The translations under genes and the position numbers were made by a program. Source: UBA7672 sp963784415 (lineage in GTDB: Bacteria; Pseudomonadota; Alphaproteobacteria; Caulobacterales; Hyphomonadaceae). Taken from it: a stretch of 64,000 nucleotides of DNA. Location of the stretch: contig CAWARK010000013.1 in assembly GCA_963784415.1 (NCBI GenBank), positions 62,001 through 126,000 of the forward strand, given 5' to 3'. The notes below the pieces were generated by a model. That model was not told where the DNA came from, searched no databases, and was given only the letters and a program-made list of their open reading frames with translations. Positions 10,630 through 21,302 of this stretch are shown here, piece after piece. Positions within the stretch are counted from its first letter, which is position 1. Each line of letters starts with the position of its first letter.

Positions 10630-11592
10630 CTATTCGGCCAGCAGCTTCCTGAAATACCCGATGGTCTCCTTGAGGCCATCCTCCAGCTGCACCTTCGGCT
10701 CCCAGCCCAGCGTGCTTTTCGCGCGCGTGATATCCGGGCGGCGCTGTTTGGGGTCGTCCGCCGGCAGCGGCATCTTCACCAGCTTCGACTTCGAGCCGGT
10801 CAGTTTCAGCACCGCTTCTGCAAGCTGCAGCATGGTGAACTCACCGGGATTGCCGATGTTGATCGGACCGGTGACGTCGTCGCCGGAATCCATCAGGCGG
10901 ATCATGCCTTCGATCAGGTCGTCGACATAGCAGAAGGCGCGCGTCTGCTGGCCGTCGCCATAGATGGTGATGTTCTCGCCCTTCAGCGCCTGCACGATGA
11001 AGTTGGACACCACGCGCCCATCGTTCGGATGCATGCGCGGGCCATAGGTGTTGAAGATCCGCATCACCTTGATGCGCAACTGGTGCTGCCGGTAGTAATC
11101 GAAGAACAGCGTTTCGGCGCAGCGCTTGCCCTCGTCATAGCAGGAGCGCGGGCCGATCGGATTGACGTTGCCCCAGTAGTCTTCGGTCTGCGGATGCACG
11201 CTCGGGTCGCCATAGACTTCCGAGGTTGACGCCTGCAGGATTTTCGCGCCCAGCCGCTTGGCGAGGCCCAGCATGTTGATCGCGCCATGCACCGACGTCT
11301 TCGTCGTCTGCACCGGATCGTGCTGGTAGTGGATCGGGCTGGCCGGGCAGGCGAGGTTCCAGATCTGGTCCACTTCCACGAACAGCGGGAAGGTCACGTC
11401 ATGGCGCAGGAATTCGAACTTCGCATTGCCATGCAGGTGGGCGACGTTGCGCTTCTGGCCGGTGAACAGGTTGTCGACGCACAGCACTTCCTGTCCGCGC
11501 CCCAGCAGCCGGTCGCACAGGTGTGAGCCGAGAAAGCCCGAGCCGCCCGAAACGAGCGCGCGGTTTTCAAGAAGAGAGCTAGCCCGGGTCAT
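10630..11592 (-). CDS. UDP-glucuronate decarboxylase (UXS-type SDR)
   Basis: A 320-residue extended SDR that converts UDP-glucuronate to UDP-xylose. Features are SGGSGFLGSHLCDRLL (NAD fold), the UXS-typical NLACPASPIHYQHDPVQTTK, the active-site STSEVYGDPSVHPQ, and RSCYDEGKRCAETL, where Tyr and Lys form the catalytic pair. MRIFNTYGPRMHPNDGRVVS is the second UXS signature. It reads towards the end of the oxidoreductase gene, convergent with 3 bases between them. About 100 bases upstream ends UDP-glucose dehydrogenase, which makes its substrate; the two on the same strand form a UDP-glucose to UDP-glucuronate to UDP-xylose pathway for surface glycans. Confidence 0.9.
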   Translation of the reverse strand: MTRASSLLENRALVSGGSGFLGSHLCDRLLGRGQEVLCVDNLFTGQKRNVAHLHGNAKFEFLRHDVTFPLFVEVDQIWNLACPASPIHYQHDPVQTTKTSVHGAINMLGLAKRLGAKILQASTSEVYGDPSVHPQTEDYWGNVNPIGPRSCYDEGKRCAETLFFDYYRQHQLRIKVMRIFNTYGPRMHPNDGRVVSNFIVQALKGENITIYGDGQQTRAFCYVDDLIEGMIRLMDSGDDVTGPINIGNPGEFTMLQLAEAVLKLTGSKSKLVKMPLPADDPKQRRPDITRAKSTLGWEPKVQLEDGLKETIGYFRKLLAE

Positions 11593-11689
11593 GGCGCCTC
11601 GCGTGGGTGATTAACCAGCGCGAGTGATGCGGGCAGCCGGGCGTCCTGTAAAGCGTGAGGTCCTGATACCCAGGTCCTAGTACCCTGTC

Positions 11690-12994
11690 CTAAGGCCGGC
11701 CGATGCTGACATAGTTGAAGCCGCGCTTGGCCATGTCTGACGGCTGGTAGACGTTGCGCAGGTCCACCACAGTCGGCGTTTTCAGCAGCTTCTTCACGCG
11801 GTCGAAATCGATCGCGCGGAACTGGTCCCACTCGGTGATCAGCACCATGGCGTCGGCGCCGTCGATGGCGTGATAGGGTCCGTCGCAGAAGTCGACATTG
11901 GATAGCATCTTGCCGGCTTCATGCATGCTCTCCGGATCGAACGCCTTCACGCGCGCGCCGGCGGCCTGCAGGGCAGGAATGATGTCGAGCGAGGGCGCAT
12001 CGCGCATGTCGTCGGTGTTGGGCTTGAAGGCGAGGCCGAGCACGCCGATCGTCTTGCCTTTGACGTTGCCGCCGCAGGCCTTGATCACGCGCTGCGCCAT
12101 CGCTTTCTTGCGCGCGTCATTCACCTGGACAACCGTGTCGACGATGCGCACCGGGCTGCCGTGGTCGTTGGCGGTCTTGGTCAGCGCCAGCGTGTCCTTC
12201 GGAAAGCACGAGCCGCCATAGCCGGGGCCTGCGTGCAGGAATTTCTTGCCGATGCGGTTGTCGAGGCCGATGCCTTTCGAGACGTCCTGCACGTTCGCGC
12301 CGACCTTCTCGCACAGGTCCGCCATCTCGTTGATGAAAGTGATCTTCACGGCGAGGAAGGCGTTGGCGGCGTACTTGATCAGCTCCGACGTGCGCCGCTC
12401 GGTGAACATGATCGGCGTCTCGTTGATGAACAGCGGACGATAGAGTTCGCGCATGCGCTCGCGCGCTTCCTCGTTGTCCGTGCCGACAACGACGCGGTCC
12501 GGCCGCTTGAAGTCCGAGATCGCGGCGCCTTCGCGCAGGAATTCCGGGTTGGAGACGACGGCGAACTTTGCATTCGGGTTGGTCTTGCGGATGATCTCCT
12601 CGACTTCATCGCCCGTGCCGACCGGAACGGTCGACTTGGTGACGACGACGGTGAAGCCATCCATGTGCTCGGCGATCTCTTTCGCCGCGGCGTAGACATA
12701 GGAGAGATCGGCGTGGCCGTCGCCACGGCGCGAGGGCGTGCCGACCGCGATGAAGACGGCGTCCGCCTGCCGGATCGCGTCACGCGCGTCGAGCGAGAAG
12801 GAGAGGCGGCCCTCTTCGACGTTGGACGCGACGAGTTCGGCAAGGCCCGGTTCGAAGATGGGCATCACGCCCTGTTCCAGGCGCTCGATCTTGCCCGGAT
12901 CCTTGTCGACGCAGGTCACGGTGTGGCCGAAATCGGCGAAGCAGGCCCCGGAGACGAGCCCGACATATCCGGCCCCGATCATCGTCACGCGCAT
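11690..12994 (-). CDS. ugd: UDP-glucose 6-dehydrogenase
   Basis: A 434-residue NAD-dependent enzyme that oxidises UDP-glucose twice to UDP-glucuronate. It has the N-terminal NAD fold (MRVTMIGAGYVGLVSGACFA), the KSTVPVGTGDEV loop, NPEFLREGAAISDF, the active-site cysteine segment GPGYGGSCFPKDTLAL, and the C-terminal UDP-binding domain starting IGVLGLAFKPNTDDMRDAPS. Length and order are exactly those of the TuaD/UgdH family. It is followed by the UXS-type decarboxylase on the same strand, and it may also feed other uronic acid sugars made in the polysaccharide locus at the window's left end. Confidence 0.95.
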   Translation of the reverse strand: MRVTMIGAGYVGLVSGACFADFGHTVTCVDKDPGKIERLEQGVMPIFEPGLAELVASNVEEGRLSFSLDARDAIRQADAVFIAVGTPSRRGDGHADLSYVYAAAKEIAEHMDGFTVVVTKSTVPVGTGDEVEEIIRKTNPNAKFAVVSNPEFLREGAAISDFKRPDRVVVGTDNEEARERMRELYRPLFINETPIMFTERRTSELIKYAANAFLAVKITFINEMADLCEKVGANVQDVSKGIGLDNRIGKKFLHAGPGYGGSCFPKDTLALTKTANDHGSPVRIVDTVVQVNDARKKAMAQRVIKACGGNVKGKTIGVLGLAFKPNTDDMRDAPSLDIIPALQAAGARVKAFDPESMHEAGKMLSNVDFCDGPYHAIDGADAMVLITEWDQFRAIDFDRVKKLLKTPTVVDLRNVYQPSDMAKRGFNYVSIGRP

Positions 12995-13124
12995 GGATCA
13001 CTCCAGAAGATCGCGGGCGCTGCCGCCCCTCAGCAGGGTTAGCTGTGGCGGGGCGAAAAAAGTCAAGACTCCAGCCGCACGAAGGGCCCTTAACCGCAGC
13101 GGAATTCGCGCGGTTTGCTGCCGC

Positions 13125-14585
13125 TCACGGCTTGCGCGATTTTTCGATCACCTTGGTCGTCGATTGGCCCTCGACCAGCCCGACCCGCACAATCCGCCCG
13201 CCATGCGCCTTCACGATGTCCGCGCCAACGATCTGGTTCTCGGCGTAGTCCGCGCCCTTCACAAGCACATCCGGCAACAGCGTCTGGATCGCTTCCAGCG
13301 GGGTCTGCTCTCCGAACAGGATGACGGCATCCACGCCTTTCACTGCCGCCATCACGGCGGCCCGCACCGCTTCGGACTGTACAGGCCGCGAAGGTCCTTT
13401 CAGCTTTGACACGGAGGCGTCGGTGTTCAGCGCCACGATCAGTCGGTCACACGCCTTCGCCGCATCGCGCAGCAGGGCGACGTGGCCTGCGTGCAGGATG
13501 TCGAAACAGCCATTGGTGAAGCCGACGCTCAGTCCATCGCGGCCCCAGGTCTCACGCAACGTCTTGGCCGCACCCAGACTGATCGCGCCGGGCGATCCGC
13601 CGAGAACGCGCTGTCCTGCCTCGATCTCGGCAATCAGTTCTGCTGGGCTCGCCGTCGCCGTCCCGCGCTTGGCGACAACGATGCCGGCCGCGATGTTGGC
13701 GATCTGCATCACCTGTTCGGGTGTCAGCCCACTTGCGATGCCGAGCGCGATGGTGGCAGCAACCGTGTCGCCCGCGCCCGACACGTCGAACACCTCGCGC
13801 GCCTTGGCCGACAGGTGCACGGGCGGCTGGCCTTGTCTGAACAGCGACATGCCCTGTTCGGATCGGGTCAGCAGGATCGCTGCGCCCGTCGTTTCAATTG
13901 CGATCGCGGCCGCCGCCGCACATTCCGCATCGCTGCCGCACGGCGCGTGCGTCGCAAGTTGCAGCTCCTTCCGGTTGGGCGTGATCAGCGTCGCGCCACG
14001 ATAGGCGCTCCAGTCGGCGCGTTTGGGATCGACGATGATAGGCTTGCCTGCCTTTGCGCCTTCTTCCATCGCGGTCGCGAGCACGCGATCGGTCAGCGCG
14101 CCCTTGGCGTAGTCGGATATCATGATGGCTTCGCACTCGTCGGTCAGGTCGCCGATGATCGCGATCATCCGCTCTTCCGTCGCGCGTGAAACTGGTGCGC
14201 CCTGTTCGCGGTCGACCCGCACGATCTGGTGCTGCCCGCCCATGTAGCGTGTCTTGGTCGTCGTCGGCCGCGTCGCATCGGCGACCAGATGCGCTTCCAC
14301 CGCGCCCGATAGCCCGCCGAGAATTCCCGCCAGCGTCGATGCAGCCGGATCGGAACCCGTAACGCCGACCAGCATCGCCCGTCCGCCAAGCGCTGCGATA
14401 TTGGCGGCAACGTTGGCCGCTCCGCCCGCCGTCCAGCGCTCATCGCTGACGTGAACGATCGGCACCGGCGCCTCGTCCGACACCCGCGAGACCCGGCCCG
14501 ACACGTAATGGTCGACCATCGCGTCGCCGATCACCAGCACGCGGCCTTTTGCAAGTTGCCGGATGTCATCCTGGGTGGGGGTCAA
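13125..14585 (-). CDS. hldE: Bifunctional heptose-7-phosphate kinase / heptose-1-phosphate adenylyltransferase
   Basis: HldE carries out two steps of ADP-heptose synthesis for the LPS inner core. Residues 1 to about 320 are a PfkB/ribokinase-type kinase: LVIGDAMVDHYVSGRVSRVS at the start, GGAANVAANIAALGG, and the anion-hole motif DVSGAGDTVAATIALG. From about residue 345 comes the nucleotidyltransferase domain with VGFTNGCFDILHAGHVALL (the HxGH motif) and the closing LVEGQSTTKVIEK. At 486 residues both domains are complete. It lies upstream of ugd on the same strand but with a 130-base gap, so it may have its own promoter. Confidence 0.95.
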   Translation of the reverse strand: MTPTQDDIRQLAKGRVLVIGDAMVDHYVSGRVSRVSDEAPVPIVHVSDERWTAGGAANVAANIAALGGRAMLVGVTGSDPAASTLAGILGGLSGAVEAHLVADATRPTTTKTRYMGGQHQIVRVDREQGAPVSRATEERMIAIIGDLTDECEAIMISDYAKGALTDRVLATAMEEGAKAGKPIIVDPKRADWSAYRGATLITPNRKELQLATHAPCGSDAECAAAAAIAIETTGAAILLTRSEQGMSLFRQGQPPVHLSAKAREVFDVSGAGDTVAATIALGIASGLTPEQVMQIANIAAGIVVAKRGTATASPAELIAEIEAGQRVLGGSPGAISLGAAKTLRETWGRDGLSVGFTNGCFDILHAGHVALLRDAAKACDRLIVALNTDASVSKLKGPSRPVQSEAVRAAVMAAVKGVDAVILFGEQTPLEAIQTLLPDVLVKGADYAENQIVGADIVKAHGGRIVRVGLVEGQSTTKVIEKSRKP

Positions 14586-14877
14586 GGCGTATCCTCTGAA
14601 GTCAAAAGCCCGGCGAGTCTACCCAATATGGGGGCAGCCGTCAGGTGCGACGGTCACCGTCTGCTCCTATACGGGGAAATCTGGCGCACAGAATAGTTCA
14701 GGTTCCCGCCAAAGGCTCAGTTAGCCTTTCCTTTCCGACAATGGGTCTTGTCTTGCTCTGCGAACAGTCTAGACCCTCCGCCGAAATAAAGGCGTCTTCA
14801 GTCGATTGATTGGGAGCGCACCTGCCAGGGGGAGGCAGGAGGCCGTCAGGTTGTGGCGGTTGAGGGATATCTCGGGC

Positions 14878-15378
14878 ATGGCGCTTGAAAACATTTCGGC
14901 CCTGATCCTGGACGATAACGCGCATATGCGCGGTCTCGTGCGGGTGATCCTCACCAGCTTTGGCGTGCGCCTGATCGACGAAGCCGCCGACTGCAACGAG
15001 GCGTTCGCCATGGTCCTCGCCGACGAATACGATATCGTCTTCGTTGACTTCAAGCTTGGCGGCCTCGACGGCATAGACTTCTGCCGCCGTATCCGGCGCG
15101 ATCCGGACAGCCCGAACAAATACCTGCCGCTGATCATGATCACTGCCTACTCGGAACGCAGCCGCGTTCTCGACGCCATCAATGCCGGGGTGGACGAGTT
15201 CCTTGTTAAGCCGATCCGCGCCGTGGATGTGGCGAACCGGGTCAACGCGATCATCGAGCGCCGCCGCCCCTTCGTCAGCGGCCCCGACTATTTCGGGCCC
15301 GACCGCCGCCGCCGCGATGATCCCCGCCATCAGGGTCCTTGGCGGCGCGCCGCCGACCCCGGCACGGTCGATATCTGA
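14878..15378 (+). CDS. CheY-like response regulator with basic C-terminal tail
   Basis: A single receiver domain of about 125 residues plus a 40-residue Arg/Pro-rich tail. Acid-pocket residues are in LILDDNAHMRGLVR, the phosphoacceptor is Asp57 in IVFVDFKLGGLDG, the conserved Thr/Ser lies in LIMITAYSERSRV, and the Lys-Pro pair in EFLVKPIRAVDV. The ATG at 14878 starts MALENISALILDD, the natural domain edge; the longer frame from 14806 adds nothing recognisable. There is no output domain and no partner histidine kinase nearby. The 292 bases between hldE and this gene hold only upstream regions of the two divergent genes. Confidence 0.88.
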   Translation: MALENISALILDDNAHMRGLVRVILTSFGVRLIDEAADCNEAFAMVLADEYDIVFVDFKLGGLDGIDFCRRIRRDPDSPNKYLPLIMITAYSERSRVLDAINAGVDEFLVKPIRAVDVANRVNAIIERRRPFVSGPDYFGPDRRRRDDPRHQGPWRRAADPGTVDI

Positions 15379-15525
15379 GCAAGAACCGGCCTTCTGATTG
15401 CTTCGCAGGCGCAAAACGTTGCGTCACCTGCGAATAAGCAGGAACGGTTGCGGCCTTCGGCAGGGCTGGCTAACGTCACGGACATAAAGGCGGGTCGCAT
15501 GACACCGCGCGCGGAGGGTTATTGA

Positions 15526-17193
15526 ATGGCCAGTCGGGGCATCGGGCAGCTATTCGCCCGAAAATCGGTCGAGCAGATGCACGCCGAGCATGCGGGGACG
15601 GAGCTGAAGCGGACACTAGGTCCGCTCAATCTCGTCTTGCTGGGAATCGGCTGCATCATCGGCACCGGGATTTTCGTGCTGACCGGACAGGCGGCTGCGA
15701 AATACGCAGGCCCCGCGATCATGATCTCGTTCGTTATCACCGGCGTGCTCTGCGCGTTCGTGGCGCTCTGCTATGCGGAACTGGCCTCTGCCATCCCGGT
15801 TTCGGGATCGGCCTATTCATATTCGTACGCATCGATGGGCGAGATCGTCGCCTGGGTGATGGGCCTGCTGCTTGTGCTCGAATACGGCCTCGCCGCCTCC
15901 ACCGTCGCCGTCGGCTGGTCGGGCTACCTTAGCGACCTCCTCACCCACAACCTCCACCTCCCCATCCCACCCGAGCTGACCGCCGCGCCCGGCGTTCCCG
16001 TAAAGGACCTCGATGGCAACGTGATCGCGCATGGCATCGTCAACCTGCCGGCCCTGATCGGGATCGCGGGCGTCACGATCCTGCTGATGGTCGGCATCTC
16101 GGAGTCGGCCACGGTCAACAACGTCATCGTGTTCGTGAAGGTTGGCGTGGTGCTGGCCTTCATCGCCATCGGCGTGTTCTTCGTGAGCGCCGCCAACTTC
16201 TCCCCGCTGGTTCCTCCGGCCGAGGGCATGCCTGACGCTGTCACCGGCATTGCGCCGATCCTGCCGCCCGTATCCGGCGGCATCTTCGGCGAGATCTGGC
16301 AGGCGATCGTCGATACCGTCACCGGCGCGGAAACATCCCGCTATGGCCTCAGCGGCGTCATCCACGGCGCGGCCGTAATCTTCTTCGCCTATATCGGCTT
16401 CGAGGCGGTATCGACCGCGGGCGCCGAGTCGAAGAACCCGGCGAAGGACATGCCGATCGGCATCATCGGCTCGCTGATCGTCTGCACGGTGCTCTACATC
16501 GCCACGTGCTACGTCCTCGTGGGTATCGTCCCCTACAAGGAGCTCAACGTGCCGGCGCCGATCGCTTTGGCAGCTAACAAGATGGGCCCGGAGTTCGAAT
16601 GGTTTGCCGTTCTCATCAAGGTTGGCGCGCTTGCGGGCCTTTCCTCGGTGATGCTGGTGCTGTGCTACGGCCAGACGCGCATCTTCTACGCCATGTCGCG
16701 TGACGGCCTGATGCCGAAGGTGTTCTCGACCATCAATCCGAAGACCAAGTCGCCATGGGTCAACACGATCGTTGTCGGCCTTGTCGCCGGTTCCGCGGCT
16801 GGCTTCATGTCGCTGGATGCGTTGTCGAACCTGACCAATGTGGGTTCGCTGGCAGCCTTCGCTATCGTCTGCCTCACCGTGCTCTACCTGCGCTTTGCCC
16901 GGCCCAACCTGGCCCGGCCGTTCCGGATGCCGACCTGGCTCACCATCATCGTCGCCATCCTTGGCGCTGTGATGTGCGCCATCCTGCTGCTCTCACTGTT
17001 CATGGGCTCCGACCAGCAGCACCAGGACACGCGGAACTTCTTCCTGTTGTACCTGGTTGTCGGTTTCGTCCTCTACTTCGTCTACGGCATGAGGAATTCG
17101 AAACTGGCCAAAGGCGAGTACATCACGGGTCACGAGCCGAACCCCGATCTGGCCGCCGCAGGCATCCAGAACGACGACACAGGCAAGAAGTAG
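15526..17193 (+). CDS. APC-superfamily amino acid permease
   Basis: A 555-residue inner-membrane transporter with about 12-14 hydrophobic helices, of the cationic amino acid transporter-like branch of the APC family. The consensus first helix is LVLLGIGCIIGTGIFVLTGQ, followed by CYAELASAIPVSGSAYSYSY, the classical permease signature. HGAAVIFFAYIGFEAVSTAG marks helix 6, and SRDGLMPKVFSTINPK the later cytoplasmic loop. It probably imports amino acids by proton symport or exchange; substrate is unknown. A factor-independent terminator follows the stop codon. No linked metabolic genes suggest its substrate. Confidence 0.9.
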   Translation: MASRGIGQLFARKSVEQMHAEHAGTELKRTLGPLNLVLLGIGCIIGTGIFVLTGQAAAKYAGPAIMISFVITGVLCAFVALCYAELASAIPVSGSAYSYSYASMGEIVAWVMGLLLVLEYGLAASTVAVGWSGYLSDLLTHNLHLPIPPELTAAPGVPVKDLDGNVIAHGIVNLPALIGIAGVTILLMVGISESATVNNVIVFVKVGVVLAFIAIGVFFVSAANFSPLVPPAEGMPDAVTGIAPILPPVSGGIFGEIWQAIVDTVTGAETSRYGLSGVIHGAAVIFFAYIGFEAVSTAGAESKNPAKDMPIGIIGSLIVCTVLYIATCYVLVGIVPYKELNVPAPIALAANKMGPEFEWFAVLIKVGALAGLSSVMLVLCYGQTRIFYAMSRDGLMPKVFSTINPKTKSPWVNTIVVGLVAGSAAGFMSLDALSNLTNVGSLAAFAIVCLTVLYLRFARPNLARPFRMPTWLTIIVAILGAVMCAILLLSLFMGSDQQHQDTRNFFLLYLVVGFVLYFVYGMRNSKLAKGEYITGHEPNPDLAAAGIQNDDTGKK

Positions 17194-17217
17194 TCCGAGC
17201 CTCGATCAAGATAGCGG

Positions 17218-17249
17218 CGCCTCCCCAAAAGGGAGGCGTCGTTGCTTTT
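17218..17249 (+). terminator. Rho-independent terminator after the permease gene
   Basis: The 8-bp arms CGCCTCCC and GGGAGGCG pair around a 5-base A-rich loop (CAAAA), followed by a T-rich tail (TCGTTGCTTTT). It lies 24 bases after the permease stop codon. Confidence 0.85.
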
Positions 17250-17299
17250 GAGGGTCTGCGTGGCTATTCCCGCCTCTTGCAGATGCAGGGCGAACGAGC

Positions 17300-17942
17300 A
17301 TGACGATCGAAGCGGTGATCTGGGATTTCGGCGGCGTGTTCACGACGTCACCGTTCGACGCCTTCAACCGCTATGAGCGCGAACGCGGCCTGCCGGTCGA
17401 CATCATCCGCAAGATCAACTCCATCAATCCGGATACGAACGCCTGGGCGCTGATCGAGAAATCCGAGGTCGACGCCGCCACGTTCGATCGTCTCTTTGCC
17501 GATGAGGCGAAAGCCCTCGGCTTCGACATTCGCGGCGCCGACGTTCTGGCGCTTCTGTCGGGCGATCTGCGTCCGCGCGTCGTCGCGGCGTTCAAGGCCT
17601 GCAAGGCGCAAGTTCAAGGTCGGCTGCATCACCAACAACGCACCGACTGGCAAGGGCGCCGGCATGTCGTCCTCGAGCGACAAGGCGATCGCGATCGCCG
17701 AGGTGTTCTCGCTGTTCGACCATGTGATCGAAAGCTCGAAGGCCGGCGTCCGCAAGCCGGACCCGCGCATCTACGCCATGATGTGCGACGCCATCGGCGT
17801 CGCGCCGGCGAACTGCGTCTATCTCGACGATCTCGGCATCAACCTGAAGCCGGCGCGCGAGATGGGCATGACGACGATCAAGGTGACGTCGGAAGACCAG
17901 CTGCTCGCCGATCTTTCAAAAGCCGTCAGCCTGAATTTCTGA
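17300..17942 (+). pseudogene. HAD-IA family phosphatase-like hydrolase, one frameshift
   Basis: The N-terminal half opens EAVIWDFGGVFTTSPFDAF, with the HAD motif-I aspartate, and reads on to AAFKACKA. At about 17610 the frame is lost; the rest continues one frame over as KFKVGCITNNAPTGKG (motif II), SSKAGVRKPDPRIY (motif III lysine) and CVYLDDLGINLKPARE (motif IV). Removing a single base in GGCGCAAG restores one protein of about 213 residues, typical of the HAD-IA subfamily, which hydrolyses small phosphorylated or halogenated metabolites. The substrate is not evident. It starts after the permease terminator, so it is probably an independent unit. Confidence 0.86.
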
Positions 17943-17950
17943 GCCTGGGC

Positions 17951-18274
17951 TCAGGCCGCTTCGGGTTTGCCGATGCGCGGCGGGCCGCCTTGCGCGGCCT
18001 GCGAGGGACCGAACGAACGGTCGAGCACGCGGGTCGAGTCGAGCGCCAGGTTGATGGCTTCGCTCAGATGGCCGAGCACCTTGATGTTGTTGGCCAGCAC
18101 ATGAAGCGCCTCCGGCCGCGTGTCCGCAGCGATGATTTCGCAGCGATGCAGCACGTCCGCGCGCAGTTGCACGAGCAGGTCTTCAAGCTTGTGGCCTTCC
18201 GGATTTCTCTCGGAGCGCAGAAAATGGGTCACGACGTCCTCCCGGTGACTTTGCAGACAACATGACGCAAACAT
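17951..18274 (-). CDS. Hypothetical protein, about 107 residues
   Basis: I do not recognise this protein. The open frame runs to 18358, but that start would overlap the divergent pterin dehydratase gene; the ATG at 18274 (MFASCCLQSHREDVV) is more plausible. The chain is largely helical in composition (HKLEDLLVQLRADVLHRCEI, VLANNIKVLGHLSEAINLAL) and ends in a Pro/Gly-rich tail. No signal peptide or membrane helix is visible. It is convergent with the HAD gene, 8 bases apart. Regulation and role are unknown. Confidence 0.6.
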   Translation of the reverse strand: MFASCCLQSHREDVVTHFLRSERNPEGHKLEDLLVQLRADVLHRCEIIAADTRPEALHVLANNIKVLGHLSEAINLALDSTRVLDRSFGPSQAAQGGPPRIGKPEAA

Positions 18275-18345
18275 GCTGACGGAGCGTTGCAGCGCCTGGA
18301 TATTTTGGCGGTATCGCGCGTTAAGGTTTGGGTAAGGAGACGCGC

Positions 18346-18627
18346 ATGACCAGTCCAATGGGCGCAGCGAAAGCCATCTCGCAGCTGAAAGGCTGGAAAG
18401 CCGTCGACGGTCGCGATGCGATTTCCAAAGCCTTCAAGTTCAGAGACTTCAACGCCGCCTTCGGTTTCATGACGCGTGTCGCACTGAAGGCCGACAAGAT
18501 GGATCACCATCCCGAATGGTCGAACGTCTACAACAAGGTGGATGTCGTGCTCACGACACACGATGCGGGTGGCGTCACGGCGAAGGATGTGGAGCTTGCC
18601 GCCTTCATGGACGAAGCGTCCGCTTAG
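18346..18627 (+). CDS. phhB: 4a-hydroxytetrahydrobiopterin (pterin-4a-carbinolamine) dehydratase
   Basis: A 93-residue enzyme that dehydrates 4a-hydroxytetrahydrobiopterin to regenerate the pterin cofactor used by aromatic amino acid hydroxylases. The active-site block is ADKMDHHPEWSNVYNKVDV, with the conserved His-His and the Pro-Glu-Trp triad, and the C-terminal histidine is in LTTHDAGGVTAKD. The ATG at 18346 is preceded by AAGGAG at a 7-base spacing, which decides it over the longer frame from 18328. No phenylalanine hydroxylase is nearby; isolated copies are common in alphaproteobacteria. Its stop overlaps the end of the convergent gene by 4 bases. Confidence 0.92.
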   Translation: MTSPMGAAKAISQLKGWKAVDGRDAISKAFKFRDFNAAFGFMTRVALKADKMDHHPEWSNVYNKVDVVLTTHDAGGVTAKDVELAAFMDEASA

Positions 18628-19052
18628 GCGTCGAACACGATGACGCTGGCCAGCGCCACGCGCGCTTCGCCCTTGCCCAGAATGGCGTCTACGGCTTTCT
18701 GCAGGCGCGCCGCCAGGATATCGACGTCCGGCCGTTCGCCGACTATGTAGGACAGCGAAGCATAGTTCAGGATCGCATCGCGCATGGAGCTGATCAGGCG
18801 CGGACGGATCGACTCGCACAGCTTGCGGGTCGCTTCCTTCGGCACGTCCAACCCGGCATCCACCGCCAGCACCCCATAGATCTTGAAGCCGCGCGCAATA
18901 GAGGCGCGCAATCCGAAGGTCGGCACGTAGTTGTCCGAACCGGAGATCCGCTTGGCCGCGGGGTCCATCTCCCCATTTTGCGCCGGGGGCGGGGCGGCGG
19001 AAGCTTTGCCCGCGAGGGCGGAAGCGAGGAGGAGGGCGAGGGCCTTGCGCAT
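18624..19052 (-). CDS. Small exported protein, function unknown
   Basis: A 142-residue protein with a Sec-type signal (MRKALALLLASALAGKASA, cleavage after Ala-Ser-Ala). The mature part contains IARGFKIYGVLAVDAGLDVP and RLISSMRDAILNYASL, ending LGKGEARVALASVIVF. The pattern of an 'iterated strand, then helices ending in a short hydrophobic strand' is reminiscent of the FliL-like C-terminal domain, but I would not claim homology. Its upstream region carries an exact 65-bp tandem duplication, so promoter elements may be doubled. No partner gene is apparent. Confidence 0.6.
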   Translation of the reverse strand: MRKALALLLASALAGKASAAPPPAQNGEMDPAAKRISGSDNYVPTFGLRASIARGFKIYGVLAVDAGLDVPKEATRKLCESIRPRLISSMRDAILNYASLSYIVGERPDVDILAARLQKAVDAILGKGEARVALASVIVFDA

Positions 19053-19060
19053 GCTCGCAA

Positions 19061-19191
19061 CACTGCTCCGGAAGGCTTAACGCCTGCTTTAGAACCCTGA
19101 TTGGCGATCCTTGACGGCTGGGCTCCCACTGCTCCGGAAGGCTTAACGCCTGCTTTAGAACCCTGATTGGCGATCCTTGACGGCTGGGCTC
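19061..19191. repeat. Two exact 65-bp tandem copies, period 66
   Basis: The segment starting CACTGCTCCGGAAGGCTTAA is present at 19061-19125 and repeated without mismatch at 19127-19191. It begins 8 bases upstream of the start of the exported protein gene and ends 57 bases before tRNA-Ala, so it duplicates an upstream region. The perfect identity means it is recent or is an assembly artefact. Confidence 0.95.
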
Positions 19192-19248
19192 GAGGGGACT
19201 AGCAAACGCGCTCCCAAAATGCCCGGTTTGTCCGGGTATTCCGGAAAC

Positions 19249-20836
<1,588 letters not shown>

Positions 20837-21128
20837 TGTCCGTACCAGTTGTAGTTAAATCTTGTTCCGCAGTGTCGCTGACCTGACAGAGTGCCGATGC
20901 ATCGAGCTTATAAGTCAGGCTACCACATTTGGCCGACTCTGGGGAATGCATCGCTGGGAGGTTATCCCATGAAGGTGGGTTGGTTAGTCCGAAAGCGGTA
21001 TCGGTGAAGTGGCGCATCATGCCGAAGACGATGTGGATTATCTCGTCTTTCTGGGCATCAGAAGCATCGATGCGAGCCACGATGGCCCTGTATCGATCCA
21101 TATCGTCACTTGCTATCACGATACTCAA

Positions 21129-21302
21129 AGCCTCTCTCCGCCTCTATGCGCGGTGCTGCAGCAGCTGTCCGAGAGTCTGAATATCTTTAAAAATTCCGGC
21201 CTGCGGGAGAAACATAACCCGCGCCCTGTATCCCCCGACTTAAATAACCCAACCGCAAAACGTTCATATATATAATTATAGGATACTATACGTATCGTTA
21301 TA
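21129..21302. promoter_or_regulatory. AT-rich spacer upstream of the recombinase operon
   Basis: A 174-base gap with no credible gene. The stretch at about 21258-21310 is strikingly AT-rich, with an alternating TA tract, against GC-rich surroundings. It probably holds the promoter for the 20790-21128 gene and the recombinase (minus strand). No -35/-10 pair stands out clearly. Confidence 0.4.
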
